From Hyphomicrobiales bacterium (GTDB lineage Bacteria > Pseudomonadota > Alphaproteobacteria > Rhizobiales > Rhizobiaceae), in the NCBI GenBank assembly GCA_900473175.1, contig UCKM01000027.1, positions 1-60,108 of the forward strand: a stretch of DNA of 60,108 nucleotides, given 5' to 3'. The notes under the pieces were generated by a model. The model was not told where the DNA came from, did no database searches, and saw only the letters and a list, made by a program, of their open reading frames with translations. The position numbers and the translations under genes were made by a program. Within the stretch, counting starts at the first letter, position 1. Each line of letters begins with the position of its first letter. Below are positions 25,844 through 33,514 of this stretch, piece after piece.

Positions 25844-25992
25844 TGTCGTCGGAACGGTCTCCTGCACCCGAGGACAGCTGGCTTCGACGAGTGGGATGGC
25901 TGGTGCTGATCTGGGCAGCAAGCGTGGCAGCACTCGGAGTTGTCGCCGGTCTGTTTCGCATCATCATGAGTCTTGCTGGCCTTACTGTCTAA
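25843..25992 (+). CDS. Small single-helix protein of the cio operon (DUF2474 type)
   Basis: A 49-residue protein beginning MSSERSPAPEDSWLRRVGWL. A short charged N-terminus is followed by one membrane helix (LVLIWAASVAALGVVAGLFRIIM). Position directly after cioB with overlapping stop and start, size and the WLRRVGWL block match the DUF2474 small proteins that accompany CioAB-type oxidases. By analogy with CydX of E. coli it may be a structural subunit that stabilises the oxidase; that role is inferred. Confidence 0.8.
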   Translation: MSSERSPAPEDSWLRRVGWLVLIWAASVAALGVVAGLFRIIMSLAGLTV

Positions 25993-26234
25993 GGCAAGTT
26001 GAGCGGGTACCCATGGCACGCGGCGGTCAGTCGCTAATCGCAAGATTGATAAGGATCTACGCAAAGCCCGGCGGGACTGCGATACATATCGCCGGTTCGC
26101 TTCGACATTTGATTGACTATAGAGGATGCTCCTCGTTGATCCCAAATGATCTGACCACCCGATGAATCACATTCGGCAGCACTTCTTTTTCAGCGAAGTG
26201 TACGGTTACGCCGGGATAAACATGCTCCGCAAAT
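25993..26234. other. Gap with an unidentified minus-strand coding remnant
   Basis: On the minus strand, about 45 codons ending at a stop near 26117 read like real protein (KFAEHVYPGVTVHFAEKEV, then HRVVRSFGINEEHPL) but lack a start. I do not recognise the family. It may be the 3' end of a gene cut by rearrangement. Confidence 0.3.
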
Positions 26235-26462
26235 TTACGCTGATAGGCGACTTTCACTTCTCGTCACGAAAGCCGGTGCTACACCGAAAAATTCACCAAG
26301 AGCAACTACCACCAAAACGAAAATGCAAAGTGTGAATCTCAACGGGATGTAGTTGTCATTTAGAAGAGATGCGGTAGTGAGACCCACTAACGGTACAACT
26401 GAAATCCAAATCATGAAAGGTGCGCACACTACGTGCCAAAAAATGTTTCGGCGTTTCGTCAT
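26235..26462 (-). CDS. Small membrane protein of unknown function
   Basis: A 75-residue frame starting MTKRRNIFWHVV. Two hydrophobic helices are separated by a short polar loop (SLLNDNYIP). GTGGAAACC precedes the ATG at 26462; an ATG at 26474 is also possible. No family recognised. The reading frame stops just where an unrelated coding remnant in another frame begins, so its own C-terminus may be truncated. Confidence 0.5.
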   Translation of the reverse strand: MTKRRNIFWHVVCAPFMIWISVVPLVGLTTASLLNDNYIPLRFTLCIFVLVVVALGEFFGVAPAFVTRSESRLSA

Positions 26463-26544
26463 AATGGTTTCCACGCGGTGAACACCGACTGTGTTAAAAG
26501 CGATGTCGCTTCAGCCCGTTTTCGAGGCAAAAGTGGTCAGTTAA

Positions 26545-26561
26545 GCTTACCCCGGGTAAGC
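26545..26561. promoter_or_regulatory. Inverted repeat GCTTACCC-C-GGGTAAGC
   Basis: A perfect 8-base inverted repeat around one C lies between two minus-strand small genes. There is no T-tract next to it, so an operator is as likely as a terminator. Confidence 0.4.
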
Positions 26562-26673
26562 CTGCCTTCAATAGACTCGGCGAAGCAATTCCTTTGCTGA
26601 AACCATAACAGGCGAGCACCCTACAACCATACTGTCCTCCGGTAAGCGGCGCTGCGTTTTTGCCAATAGCGCG

Positions 26674-26874
26674 CTACCGCTCCTTGGCTGCTCGCTTGTC
26701 TTGATCGTTCTTGTTGAGGATATCGACCAGGTCGTCGGCGTCATCCACATCAACGAGGCCTTCCAACATTATATCGTCGACCATCACTGGATCATTCGTG
26801 TTCACGTCGATGACCGACCAAGTGCCGTCAATGTTCTCCCGTTCATCATACCTTAGCTTGGGCTGTTCTCGCAT
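26674..26874 (-). CDS. Small acidic hypothetical protein
   Basis: A 66-residue acidic protein starting MREQPKLRYDERENIDGTWSV. The first half looks like a small beta-sheet unit. The second half is rich in Asp (VDDIMLEGLVDVDDADDLVDIL). GAAGGTCC precedes the ATG at 26874. Similar short proteins with a W.V.D..T..P pattern are frequent in rhizobial genomes, without known function. Stands alone. Confidence 0.55.
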   Translation of the reverse strand: MREQPKLRYDERENIDGTWSVIDVNTNDPVMVDDIMLEGLVDVDDADDLVDILNKNDQDKRAAKER

Positions 26875-27345
26875 ATAGGACCTTCGTCGCCCCAATCATA
26901 CGATAACGGGGCATTTTTAGAACAAAAGAAGCACGGAAGGCCCATTCTTTCACTAATCCCCCAACGAGCGGTCGGGACTCCCCTTCATCATCATGCTAAC
27001 TAACTGTAAAGACTCATGAATCAGTCTGGCGTATGATTTGGAACAAATCTTGTCGTCGCCCCATGGATGCTCCAACTCAGATTGATTTCTGTACAGTTGA
27101 GTATTTCTTGTCTTTTAAATCGGGGGGATGCAATTGTGAACGCTAACAATAATGACCACTGCAGTGCTTGCTCCGCCTGTTCTTCCCTTCGAGCCAAGGA
27201 ACAACTTGCCGCTTTCGGTGACGCATCCACAAAAGGGGTATCGACAGTCACAGCATCGGTCAAAATATTGCATCGCGGCATGCAGTATTGTCCTATTGAA
27301 GTCAGGTAGTCAGGACCGTTTTTGCCCTTAACCGGAACTGCCAGC
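26875..27345. other. Intergenic stretch with one possible small ORF
   Basis: Mostly non-coding. A GTG at 27136 behind GGGGGGATG could start a 57-codon plus-strand frame (27136-27309) with CSACSACSS near its start. I cannot decide whether it is expressed. No other structure seen. Confidence 0.3.
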
Positions 27346-27828
27346 TTAGCGTTCTTCGCCCTTGGCTGCGATCGCGTCGGCCGCCTGTTGCTGGGTTACC
27401 ATACGCTTGACCAACGCAAGAAGATCGCGCGTCGTATCGTGCGGCAGCGCCAACACGAGTTTTGCCAGTGCGAGATGATCGGAGGCCTCCTCCGGGGTTC
27501 TACCCAAAAGATGCGGCGCTGCCTCATAGATCATGTCCAGCGGCATGAAGCCCAAGATCTCACAGAGATGGATCATGCGAGTAACATGCATTTTGGAGAA
27601 GGCGCGCTCGTATCGTCCATAGACTGGTATCGAAAGGCCGAGCAGCGGCGCAAGGTCGCCCCGAGTCAAACCTTCGTCCTCTCGCGCCTTGCGCAGGTAG
27701 GCAGCGATTTTCTCGTCCATTTCGCCCAGGGAGGTGATGCCATCAAATCCGGGTCGCCGGTATACCGGCTTATCAATTTCCGGATCAGTCGTTTCAACCA
27801 ACCCCTTTGCACTTCTATAGCTGATCAT
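27346..27828 (-). CDS. XRE-family helix-turn-helix regulator
   Basis: A 160-residue protein with a central Cro/CI-type helix-turn-helix (IAAYLRKAREDEGLTRGDLAPLLGLSIPVYGRYE at about residues 40-75), followed by a helical C-terminal part (LLGRTPEEASDHLALAKLVLALP) that may serve in oligomerisation. MISYRSAKG at 27828 is the chosen start; ATG 27840 is possible. It stands alone on the minus strand among small plasmid genes, so a role in plasmid gene control is likely but not shown. Confidence 0.8.
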   Translation of the reverse strand: MISYRSAKGLVETTDPEIDKPVYRRPGFDGITSLGEMDEKIAAYLRKAREDEGLTRGDLAPLLGLSIPVYGRYERAFSKMHVTRMIHLCEILGFMPLDMIYEAAPHLLGRTPEEASDHLALAKLVLALPHDTTRDLLALVKRMVTQQQAADAIAAKGEER

Positions 27829-27887
27829 ATCCCGCGTCACGGAGTCGACCCCTTTACCTTAAACCGCCCGAAGGCGGCACTATGCTT

Positions 27888-27904
27888 CAAATTGATTAAA
27901 TTTG
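27888..27904. promoter_or_regulatory. Inverted repeat CAAATT-GATTA-AATTTG upstream of the XRE gene
   Basis: A 6-base perfect inverted repeat lies about 60 bases upstream of the XRE gene start. Position and symmetry suit an autoregulatory operator. Not proven. Confidence 0.35.
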
Positions 27905-28068
27905 GCACTGTTCCCAATCACCCGAACTAGCTTTATACCCCTACCATTTTGGGGGTCTTTGGATGACAGCTAGAACAAGCAAAATGTTACCGATATGCTT
28001 CTGCACGCGAAGGCACTTGGCGAACTCTAACAAGGATCGATCATGGGAGACTAGCGGCTATCAGGGCA

Positions 28069-28473
28069 TCAGCGATTCTTTGCTGCGACCATATTCCAAC
28101 CGTCTGGCCCGCCTTCGAAAATCGATTCAACAAGTTTCTCACCTTCGATCCAGCCAAGATGCGCCACGAGTTCACAAGCTAGTGTATTTTCGTGAATACT
28201 AATACACCGCTTCACACTCACCGTCGATCCATCACCATGCTTAGTTATATCCCATTTGGATATACGAAATAGTTCTGACTTCGCACGGTCGCCCGTTGGC
28301 CATGTAGCCTTATCGGGCACATCCTCAGAACCGGTTCCTAACGTCGAAAGGACCTGTGACACCTCGCTAAGGCCTATGCTCGGCCGGCCGAGCATAGGCG
28401 CCGCGTAGATGCCGATGACGATACCGAGAGCTATTCCTAAGAGGAAGCTGCGGCCCATCCGCTCAGTACCCAT
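28069..28473 (-). CDS. Hypothetical membrane-anchored protein
   Basis: A 134-residue protein with an N-terminal hydrophobic helix (SFLLGIALGIVIGIYAAPML) that is either an uncleaved anchor or a signal peptide. The rest is soluble and contains two cysteines (VKRCISIHENTLACELVAHLGWIEG) that could form a disulfide outside the cytoplasm. ATG 28473 or ATG 28458 may be the start. Family not recognised. It ends against non-coding DNA and meets the ParB remnant head to head. Confidence 0.55.
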   Translation of the reverse strand: MGTERMGRSFLLGIALGIVIGIYAAPMLGRPSIGLSEVSQVLSTLGTGSEDVPDKATWPTGDRAKSELFRISKWDITKHGDGSTVSVKRCISIHENTLACELVAHLGWIEGEKLVESIFEGGPDGWNMVAAKNR

Positions 28474-28508
28474 TGTCGCGGAGATACTGGTCGATCGCCG
28501 CTTTCATG

Positions 28509-28730
28509 ATGACGGTCAAACTCGCCGTGGCCGAAGCCAAGGGACGGGATGCGGAGCTGTCGGTCAAGGCGGCGGCCAAGAAAACCGAAGCCGTCACGAT
28601 CGCTGATCGGCTTGTTGCCGGTAGCAATTGGCTTCCCGCTCCGGTGCGGATCGCTGCCTGTGAGGCGCAAGCGGTCGAGGACCAAACGGACATCGAGGAC
28701 GACGAGCAGTTCCCCGAAGCGGCTGAATAA
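28509..28730 (+). pseudogene. C-terminal remnant of a ParB-like plasmid protein
   Basis: A frame from ATG 28509 (MTVKLAVAEAKGRDAEL, then ADRLVAGSNWLPAPVRIA and a final EDDEQFPEAAE) resembles the last 70 residues of the large ParB/Srx-domain proteins of rhizobial plasmids and integrative elements. Those usually neighbour DUF736, thermonuclease and ArdC genes, as found downstream here. The ParB nuclease and helix-turn-helix domains are missing. I judge it a 3' remnant; a short independent gene cannot be excluded. Confidence 0.5.
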
Positions 28731-28740
28731 GATCAGCCGC

Positions 28741-28784
28741 AGGCCGGTTGCGTGCTCTCCCGCGTGACCGGCCTCCCCCTTTTA
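28741..28784 (+). terminator. Intrinsic terminator-like hairpin
   Basis: AGGCCGGT pairs with ACCGGCCT over an 18-base loop, followed by CCCCCTTTT. Lies 10 bases after the ParB remnant stop. Confidence 0.6.
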
Positions 28785-28827
28785 AGCTGCTATTCTCTCG
28801 GGCCGGATCGACCGGCCCTTGTTCATG

Positions 28828-28856
28828 TTGAGGGGAGCCCGCTCCTCTCCCCTCAA
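28828..28856. repeat. Perfect hairpin TTGAGGGGAG / CTCCCCTCAA
   Basis: A 10-base perfect inverted repeat with a 9-base loop. Together with GGGCCGG-ATCGA-CCGGCCC at about 28798 and GCCGGC/GCCGGC near 28870 it forms a cluster of strong hairpins upstream of the solo repC. A replication or transcription-control role is possible. Confidence 0.5.
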
Positions 28857-29156
28857 GCTCCCCTTCCCGTCCCTGGATAGCCGGCATGGCACGCCACGCC
28901 GGCGTTTTCCTGCTCGCGTCGAGCCAATACGGTACACTTCCTCATGGCGAGTCTTAGCGTGGGAAATACTGAAACACGCTGGAAAATCAAGAATATAGTC
29001 CACACATATGGCGTCATGCCCTTACGAATGTTGGCGCGCGTAGCACAATTCTTGCGCCAAATCGGTTCTTCGGGTTATGCTCGCAAATCAGCGGAATCAA
29101 TGTGATCCCGACGTACAAGTGTCGAACGCTTTAAGACGGAGAAGGATAGACCGGCC

Positions 29157-29225
29157 CAGAAAAAGAAAACCGCTCCCGAACGAAATCCGGAAGCGGGGGT
29201 ATGCAGTCAAATAAATAAGCCAAAT
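29157..29225 (-). ncRNA. Putative antisense RNA (ctRNA) of the solo repC
   Basis: On the minus strand an 11-base stem (CCGCTTCCGGA with TTCGGGAGCGG, two G-U pairs, 5-base loop, 29170-29196) is followed by TTTTCTTTTTC, a good intrinsic terminator, about 125 bases upstream of repC. A TTGACA at 29251-29256 on the same strand could be its -35 box; the -10 is weak. repABC and repC plasmids carry such a counter-transcribed RNA that limits RepC synthesis. The 5' end given is approximate. Confidence 0.55.
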
Positions 29226-29320
29226 CATTTGTCGCAAACCCTCCCTTCCCTGTCAACGATAAAAACACCGGTTCGGTGAACGGGGAAGCTTTGCCTGGTC
29301 CCTAACGAAAGGAGACGAGG

Positions 29321-30601
29321 ATGGGGGATCCCCATATGCATCCGCGGCCAGTCGGCCGCAGAATGACGCCGCAACGTGCCGAATTTCGCCGACTGGCACA
29401 GTCGGCTGAAATCGGAACGGTGACGCGCGGACAGCTTGCCGTGCTTGCGCAAAACCTGACCTGCACTGGAATTCTCAACGCGACGGAGAGCCATCTTCTT
29501 GTCACGCTGATCAACACCGCTCCGGCCGAGGCCTTCGACAAGTCCGGCCGTCCGATCATCTTTAAGTCCAATCAGCAGCTCGCTTTCGAAATCGGTCGTT
29601 CGGCCGGTCGCGTGAGCCGCATGCTTGCCAGCCTTTTCGACGCGGGCTTGGTCACCATGCAAGACAGCGGCAATTACAAGCGCTATCCCGTACGCAACGG
29701 CGATGGTGCGATTGTAGACGGTTGCGGCATCGACATGCGGATTCTGATCGCCCGCTACCGCGAGCTTGATCAGCTCGTGCGACAGGCCAGAGCCGAGAAA
29801 TCGGCCGCGAGCGCAGCGCTTCGCCGCTATCGCGGAGCGCTGCGCAATACCCGCTACGCCCTCGCAACCGTCGCGAGCCTGTCAGATCGCGCCCTGGCGC
29901 GCATCCATGGTCGCATGGAACGGGTCGTTGCTCTTGTTGGCGTTGCGACCAAGGCGCCGAGCGGGCTGCTACGCCGCGCAACGGCTCTCTTGGAGTGGCT
30001 TGTCGAGCGTCTGCTGCAGCTTCCGCGTCCGGCCGAAATGATGCCGGAAACAGAAAATTCGACATGCACGGATGTCGAAAACGGCACACACAAACAGAAT
30101 ACAAACCCCCATCCATTTGAAAATAGTAATCAGAAATGGCGTTCGGCTGACGCCGAACAACTCGGTTTGTTAGAGGCTGGCTTCGCCAGCCAAGGGGCTT
30201 ATGAAACAAGCCTGCGCCGCGGTTCGAGCCAAATCAACGGGCAACAGTGCCAGCCGCAGGCTGTGGTCGCATTGCAAGACGTTGTACGGGCGATACCGGC
30301 GCTTAAGACCTACGGCTTTACCCTGCCCCGCAGTTGGGCCGATCTGGCGCGGCTGGTACCGCAAATGTGCCGTCTGACGGGCATTTCCGAAGATGCGCGC
30401 CGCCGCGCCGTTGATCAGATGGGAGAGCAGCAGGCCGCCGTCGCAGTCGCTGTGACGCTGCAAAAATTTGACCGGCAAGAGGTCAAATCGCCGGGCGGCT
30501 ACTTGCGGGCCATGACGGACCGCGCCGCTACCGGCGAGCTTCACCTTGCCCGCTCGATTTTCGGGCTGGCAGCTCGTAGTTCCATGGAGGTACTGAATTG
30601 A
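29321..30601 (+). CDS. repC: Replication initiator RepC (stand-alone copy)
   Basis: A 426-residue RepC-type initiator. Conserved blocks include the N-terminal TPQRAEFRRLAQ, the winged-helix region with SNQQLAFEIGRSAGRVSRMLASLFDAGLV, a charged coiled middle and the C-terminal GISEDARRRAVDQMG, then KSPGGYLRAMTDRAATGELHL. It is not preceded by repA and repB, so it belongs to the repC-alone class. AAGGAGACGAGG is a strong binding site. Its stop overlaps the TTG start of the nuclease gene. A second repC is in the repABC operon at 37072; the two proteins are quite different, so they belong to different replicon lineages. Confidence 0.9.
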   Translation: MGDPHMHPRPVGRRMTPQRAEFRRLAQSAEIGTVTRGQLAVLAQNLTCTGILNATESHLLVTLINTAPAEAFDKSGRPIIFKSNQQLAFEIGRSAGRVSRMLASLFDAGLVTMQDSGNYKRYPVRNGDGAIVDGCGIDMRILIARYRELDQLVRQARAEKSAASAALRRYRGALRNTRYALATVASLSDRALARIHGRMERVVALVGVATKAPSGLLRRATALLEWLVERLLQLPRPAEMMPETENSTCTDVENGTHKQNTNPHPFENSNQKWRSADAEQLGLLEAGFASQGAYETSLRRGSSQINGQQCQPQAVVALQDVVRAIPALKTYGFTLPRSWADLARLVPQMCRLTGISEDARRRAVDQMGEQQAAVAVAVTLQKFDRQEVKSPGGYLRAMTDRAATGELHLARSIFGLAARSSMEVLN

Positions 30602-31110
30602 GATTTCGACTGATAATGGCGGCCGTGGCCGCAATCTGGTGCGTTGATGCGGTCGCCGAGCCGTCGGCGTGGTCAGGAACGGCGCGGGTTATCGACGGCG
30701 ATACGATCAGCATCCGGCAGCAGCGAATACGGATTGCGGCGATCGACGCATGCGAGCTCGATCAAACCGGCTTGAAGAGCGGCCAGACCTGGCGTTGTGG
30801 CGTTGTCGCGCGCAGTTACCTTCGGAAGATGATCGACGGGCAGCATGTCCGGTGCGACATCATCGACCAAGACCGTTACCGCCGTTTGGTCGGGCAGTGC
30901 TTCGTTGGCGATATCGACGTTGGCCTTGCCATGGTGAACGCAGGGCTTGCCGAGGCAATGCTTCGATATCTGCCAGCGTCCCACCCTATCAGCCTGGTCG
31001 AGTACGGCGAGGCCGAGAATCGGGCGCGTGACAACGGCTTGGGTATCTGGTCGGCCGAGATCGAAAGCCCGCATCTCTACCGCCGCGCCAAGTCTTCGCA
31101 GAAACCGTGA
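30598..31110 (+). CDS. Secreted thermonuclease-like (SNase) protein
   Basis: A 170-residue staphylococcal-nuclease-like protein. An N-terminal signal sequence (FRLIMAAVAAIWCVDAVAEP) comes first, then the SNase fold: ARVIDGDTISI, RIRIAAIDACELDQ, and the Arg-containing IIDQDRYRRLVGQCF. A Glu that corresponds to the catalytic Glu of SNase is in ASHPISLVEYGEAENRARDNGLGIW. The likely start is the TTG at 30598 that overlaps the repC stop (TTGA); ATG 30616 would cut into the signal. Such nucleases are standard companions of rhizobial plasmid backbones; their role is unclear. Confidence 0.87.
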   Translation: MRFRLIMAAVAAIWCVDAVAEPSAWSGTARVIDGDTISIRQQRIRIAAIDACELDQTGLKSGQTWRCGVVARSYLRKMIDGQHVRCDIIDQDRYRRLVGQCFVGDIDVGLAMVNAGLAEAMLRYLPASHPISLVEYGEAENRARDNGLGIWSAEIESPHLYRRAKSSQKP

Positions 31111-31510
31111 TCTGATATAGCCAAATCGGTGCAGTCGTTTGGCAAATGACGTGAGCCATATTGCTTCACAATATCGGCCAAAAACCCGGCATTTGTCGTT
31201 GATCGACCTCATTTAATGACTAATATAGGTCCGTTTCCTGTGGTTACAGGTCGACATCGAACAGGGGGAATGTTGCCAAATACGTTCATCCATCACCCCT
31301 CAAAGGCGGTTGCTTTTGACGCTCGTTCGCACGTCGACGCGGTTTACGCAAAGCCGGCTGTCACAAAAATTTCCCCGCCTTCGGCTTCCTCGCGCATCAA
31401 ATTTTTGCACCCCCCGGCTTCCTCCGCTCACGCTTCGGCCTTCGGTGCGCACCGCTTTTCCGCCGTGCCATGTGAACGATCATCGCAACCACCAAAGAGG
31501 AGTGACTAAA
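31111..31510. other. Intergenic leader before the DUF736 gene
   Basis: 400 bases without a recognised gene. The stretch 31370-31480 is rich in CCTTCGG/CGGCTTCC motifs able to fold, as is usual for leaders of DUF736 genes in rhizobial plasmids. AGAGGAGTGAC is the binding site of the gene at 31511. Confidence 0.4.
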
Positions 31511-31843
31511 ATGACCGCAACCAACTACATCCAGTTCGACGCAGACGACCTCGACACCGCCAAGGGCAAGGGCCTCATCTCTACCATCGACCGCGACCTG
31601 GACATCAACGTCGTCCCGTTCAGCTCGGATAACGAGAAAGCCCCGACGCACCGCGTCTATGCCAAGTCACCGCGCGGCCACGACATCGAGGTCGGCGGCG
31701 TCTGGAAGAAGAAGAACGCGGAGGGCAAGCCCTACTACACGCTCTCGATCAAACGCCTCGGTTTCAATGCCAATCTCGGCCGTTTCCCCGGCCAGGACGA
31801 CCCGACACTGCAGGCGATCATCGAATGGGAACCCCGCGATTGA
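31511..31843 (+). CDS. DUF736-type protein
   Basis: A 110-residue protein. The C-terminal half has the DUF736 pattern: APTHRVYAKSPRGHDIEVGGVWKK, then YYTLSIKRLGFNANLGRFPGQDD. DUF736 proteins are small beta-rich proteins of unknown role, found almost only on alphaproteobacterial plasmids and integrative elements. A strong hairpin follows the stop. Start ATG 31511 is supported by AGAGGAG 7 bases upstream. Confidence 0.87.
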   Translation: MTATNYIQFDADDLDTAKGKGLISTIDRDLDINVVPFSSDNEKAPTHRVYAKSPRGHDIEVGGVWKKKNAEGKPYYTLSIKRLGFNANLGRFPGQDDPTLQAIIEWEPRD

Positions 31844-31852
31844 TCGCGGCAA

Positions 31853-31877
31853 AGCGCCCGGCGAACAGCCGGGCGCT
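31853..31877 (+). terminator. Strong GC hairpin after DUF736 gene
   Basis: A 10-base perfect stem, AGCGCCCGGC / GCCGGGCGCT, around GAACA. No T-tract follows, so it may stabilise the 3' end or act with Rho rather than as a classic terminator. Confidence 0.5.
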
Positions 31878-31963
31878 CACCGCAGAACGGCCGGAAATCA
31901 CCGCAAAGTGCTCGATTTCCAGCACTTTTCCTGCTAGGGTGCGACGTAACTGGAGATTTGCCG

Positions 31964-32170
31964 ATGAACATCCATTCCCCCCGTCCGGACCGCTCCCCGG
32001 AGGCCATTGCAAAGCGCAAGAAGGCAACCGATCAGGCCCGCGCCGCCAATATCCGGCAGGGCTACACTTACGATCCGCTCCTCGAGGAGGCGACGGCAGC
32101 CTATGTCGCCGGCGACATTGGCCGCGACGAATACCGCGCCCGCGTCGTGCGACCCTCAAAGCACTCCTAA
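31964..32170 (+). CDS. VbhA-like antitoxin with degenerate inhibition motif
   Basis: A 68-residue protein of the VbhA antitoxin type, partner of the Fic protein encoded next. The family pattern is visible: RKKATDQARAANIRQGYTYD and the helix EEATAAYVAGDIGRDEYRARV. In VbhA-type antitoxins the inhibitory helix carries S-x-x-x-E-G, and the Glu blocks the ATP site of the Fic protein by binding the second Arg of the Fic motif. Here the Ser is Ala28 and the Glu is Gln32, so the key contact is missing. The ATG at 31964 follows TGGAG. A strong terminator separates it from fic. Confidence 0.78.
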   Translation: MNIHSPRPDRSPEAIAKRKKATDQARAANIRQGYTYDPLLEEATAAYVAGDIGRDEYRARVVRPSKHS

Positions 32171-32195
32171 CCCCCTTCCCTCCCAGAGTGAAACA

Positions 32196-32223
32196 CCGCC
32201 TGCCCTCGTGCAGGCGGTTTTTT
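32196..32223 (+). terminator. Intrinsic terminator between antitoxin and fic
   Basis: Perfect 8-base stem CCGCCTGC / GCAGGCGG with a 6-base loop, directly followed by TTTTTT. It ends 13 bases before the fic start codon, so fic would be read only by readthrough of this terminator or from another promoter. Confidence 0.85.
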
Positions 32224-32235
32224 GTGAACTAGGCC

Positions 32236-33288
32236 ATGTCCGACGAGCGCGCCAAAGGATCATATCTCTATCCCAATACCTCCGACGATCCCGATCGGAT
32301 CGACGTGCTGCGCAACAAGTTCGGCATCCAGTCGAACTCGGAGCTGCGCACGGAGGAATATCGCGCGACGGCCTTTCGTATGGCGGAAATCGCAGAAGGC
32401 GACGGGCCGGGAGGCAATTTCGACAAGGAACATTTGAAGGCCATTCACGGCTATATTTTTCAGGACGTTTACGAGTGGGCCGGTCACACGCGCAACGAAA
32501 GCCCGATCGTTGACGGCGCCCAGGTCGAGCCGATCGGCGGGCTCGCCAAGGGCGGAACCTCTTTCCTGCACGGCTCTCGGATCGAGTTCGGTCTGGACGA
32601 GGCTTTGAAGCCGATCCGCGATCCCGACGTTCTTCGCGGTTCCACGCCCGAGCAATTCGCCGAGCGCGCGGGCCAGGTGTTGGCCGAGCTCAATTACGTG
32701 CATCCGTTTCGAGAAGGCAACGGACGCGCTCAGGAAGCGTTCATTGCGGAGCTGGGCCGCCACTACGGTCATGACGCCGATTTCACCGTCATCAGCAAGC
32801 CGCGAATGATCGAGGCGTCGATCGAGACCACGAACGACCCGTCCAGTCCGGCGATGAAGCATGTTATGGAGGACGCTACCAATGCGAGCCGCCAAGAGGC
32901 GCTTCGCGCAGCGTTTACCGATCTGGAACAGTGCGGCGAAAAGCCGTTTGAACACAATATCCGCACGGCGCGTCCGGGCGAAGAAATCACCGGCCAGGTT
33001 CTCGGGCATGACAATCGTGTCGCCAGCATCGTAACGGACGAGCGGATCGTTGCCGTCGATCGCGCCGACTTGCCCGAGCACTTGCCGGACGACGATGCGG
33101 AGATCTCATTCACCGCCCGATCCGACTTTTCCCGCCTGGGGCGCGAGCAGCAGGCCACCGCGGCGCAATCGCAGACCGAACAGGCCGAGCAGCCACAGCA
33201 GGATACCAGCGCCGAGATTAAGGCATATGCGGCCGAAATGGCAGCACGGCGAGAGCGTGAACGCGACGACGAAGATCGCGATCGATAG
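32236..33288 (+). CDS. Fic-domain protein (VbhT-like) with altered Fic motif
   Basis: A 350-residue protein with an N-terminal Fic domain. The core is HPFREGNGRAQE at residues 156-167. The catalytic His156 and the anion-binding loop are intact. The second arginine of the usual HPFxxGNGRxxR, which holds the ATP gamma-phosphate, is Glu167. Fic enzymes normally transfer AMP to target proteins. A small OB-fold-like region follows (ITGQVLGHDNRVASIVTDERIVAVD, from about residue 252), then a glutamine-rich linker and a tail of mixed charge ending RERERDDEDRDR. There is no BID secretion domain as in Bartonella VbhT. Binding site before ATG 32236 is weak (TAGG). Activity may be non-canonical. Confidence 0.85.
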   Translation: MSDERAKGSYLYPNTSDDPDRIDVLRNKFGIQSNSELRTEEYRATAFRMAEIAEGDGPGGNFDKEHLKAIHGYIFQDVYEWAGHTRNESPIVDGAQVEPIGGLAKGGTSFLHGSRIEFGLDEALKPIRDPDVLRGSTPEQFAERAGQVLAELNYVHPFREGNGRAQEAFIAELGRHYGHDADFTVISKPRMIEASIETTNDPSSPAMKHVMEDATNASRQEALRAAFTDLEQCGEKPFEHNIRTARPGEEITGQVLGHDNRVASIVTDERIVAVDRADLPEHLPDDDAEISFTARSDFSRLGREQQATAAQSQTEQAEQPQQDTSAEIKAYAAEMAARRERERDDEDRDR

Positions 33289-33514
33289 CCAGCTACACGC
33301 GGCAAGCTGCTCTTGTCGTCATCGAGCGGGCCGGCGTCCCCCATGTCTCGGCGCCGTCTCCATTCCGTTGGCTGATTTGACGGACAAGCTACGATAGCCC
33401 CTCCCCCATGCAACCGCTGTCGCGGTCCTCCTCTGTCGTTTCGGCCCTACGGGTGCTTGGGCTCGCTTCGGCTATCTCCGTTTTTTGCCGTCAACCAACG
33501 GAATGGAGACGGCC

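Noticed and set aside
28437-28693. Minus-strand frames ending AAIDQYLRDNGY
   Set aside because: Antisense to the ParB-like remnant and without known motifs; the plus-strand reading fits plasmid context better.
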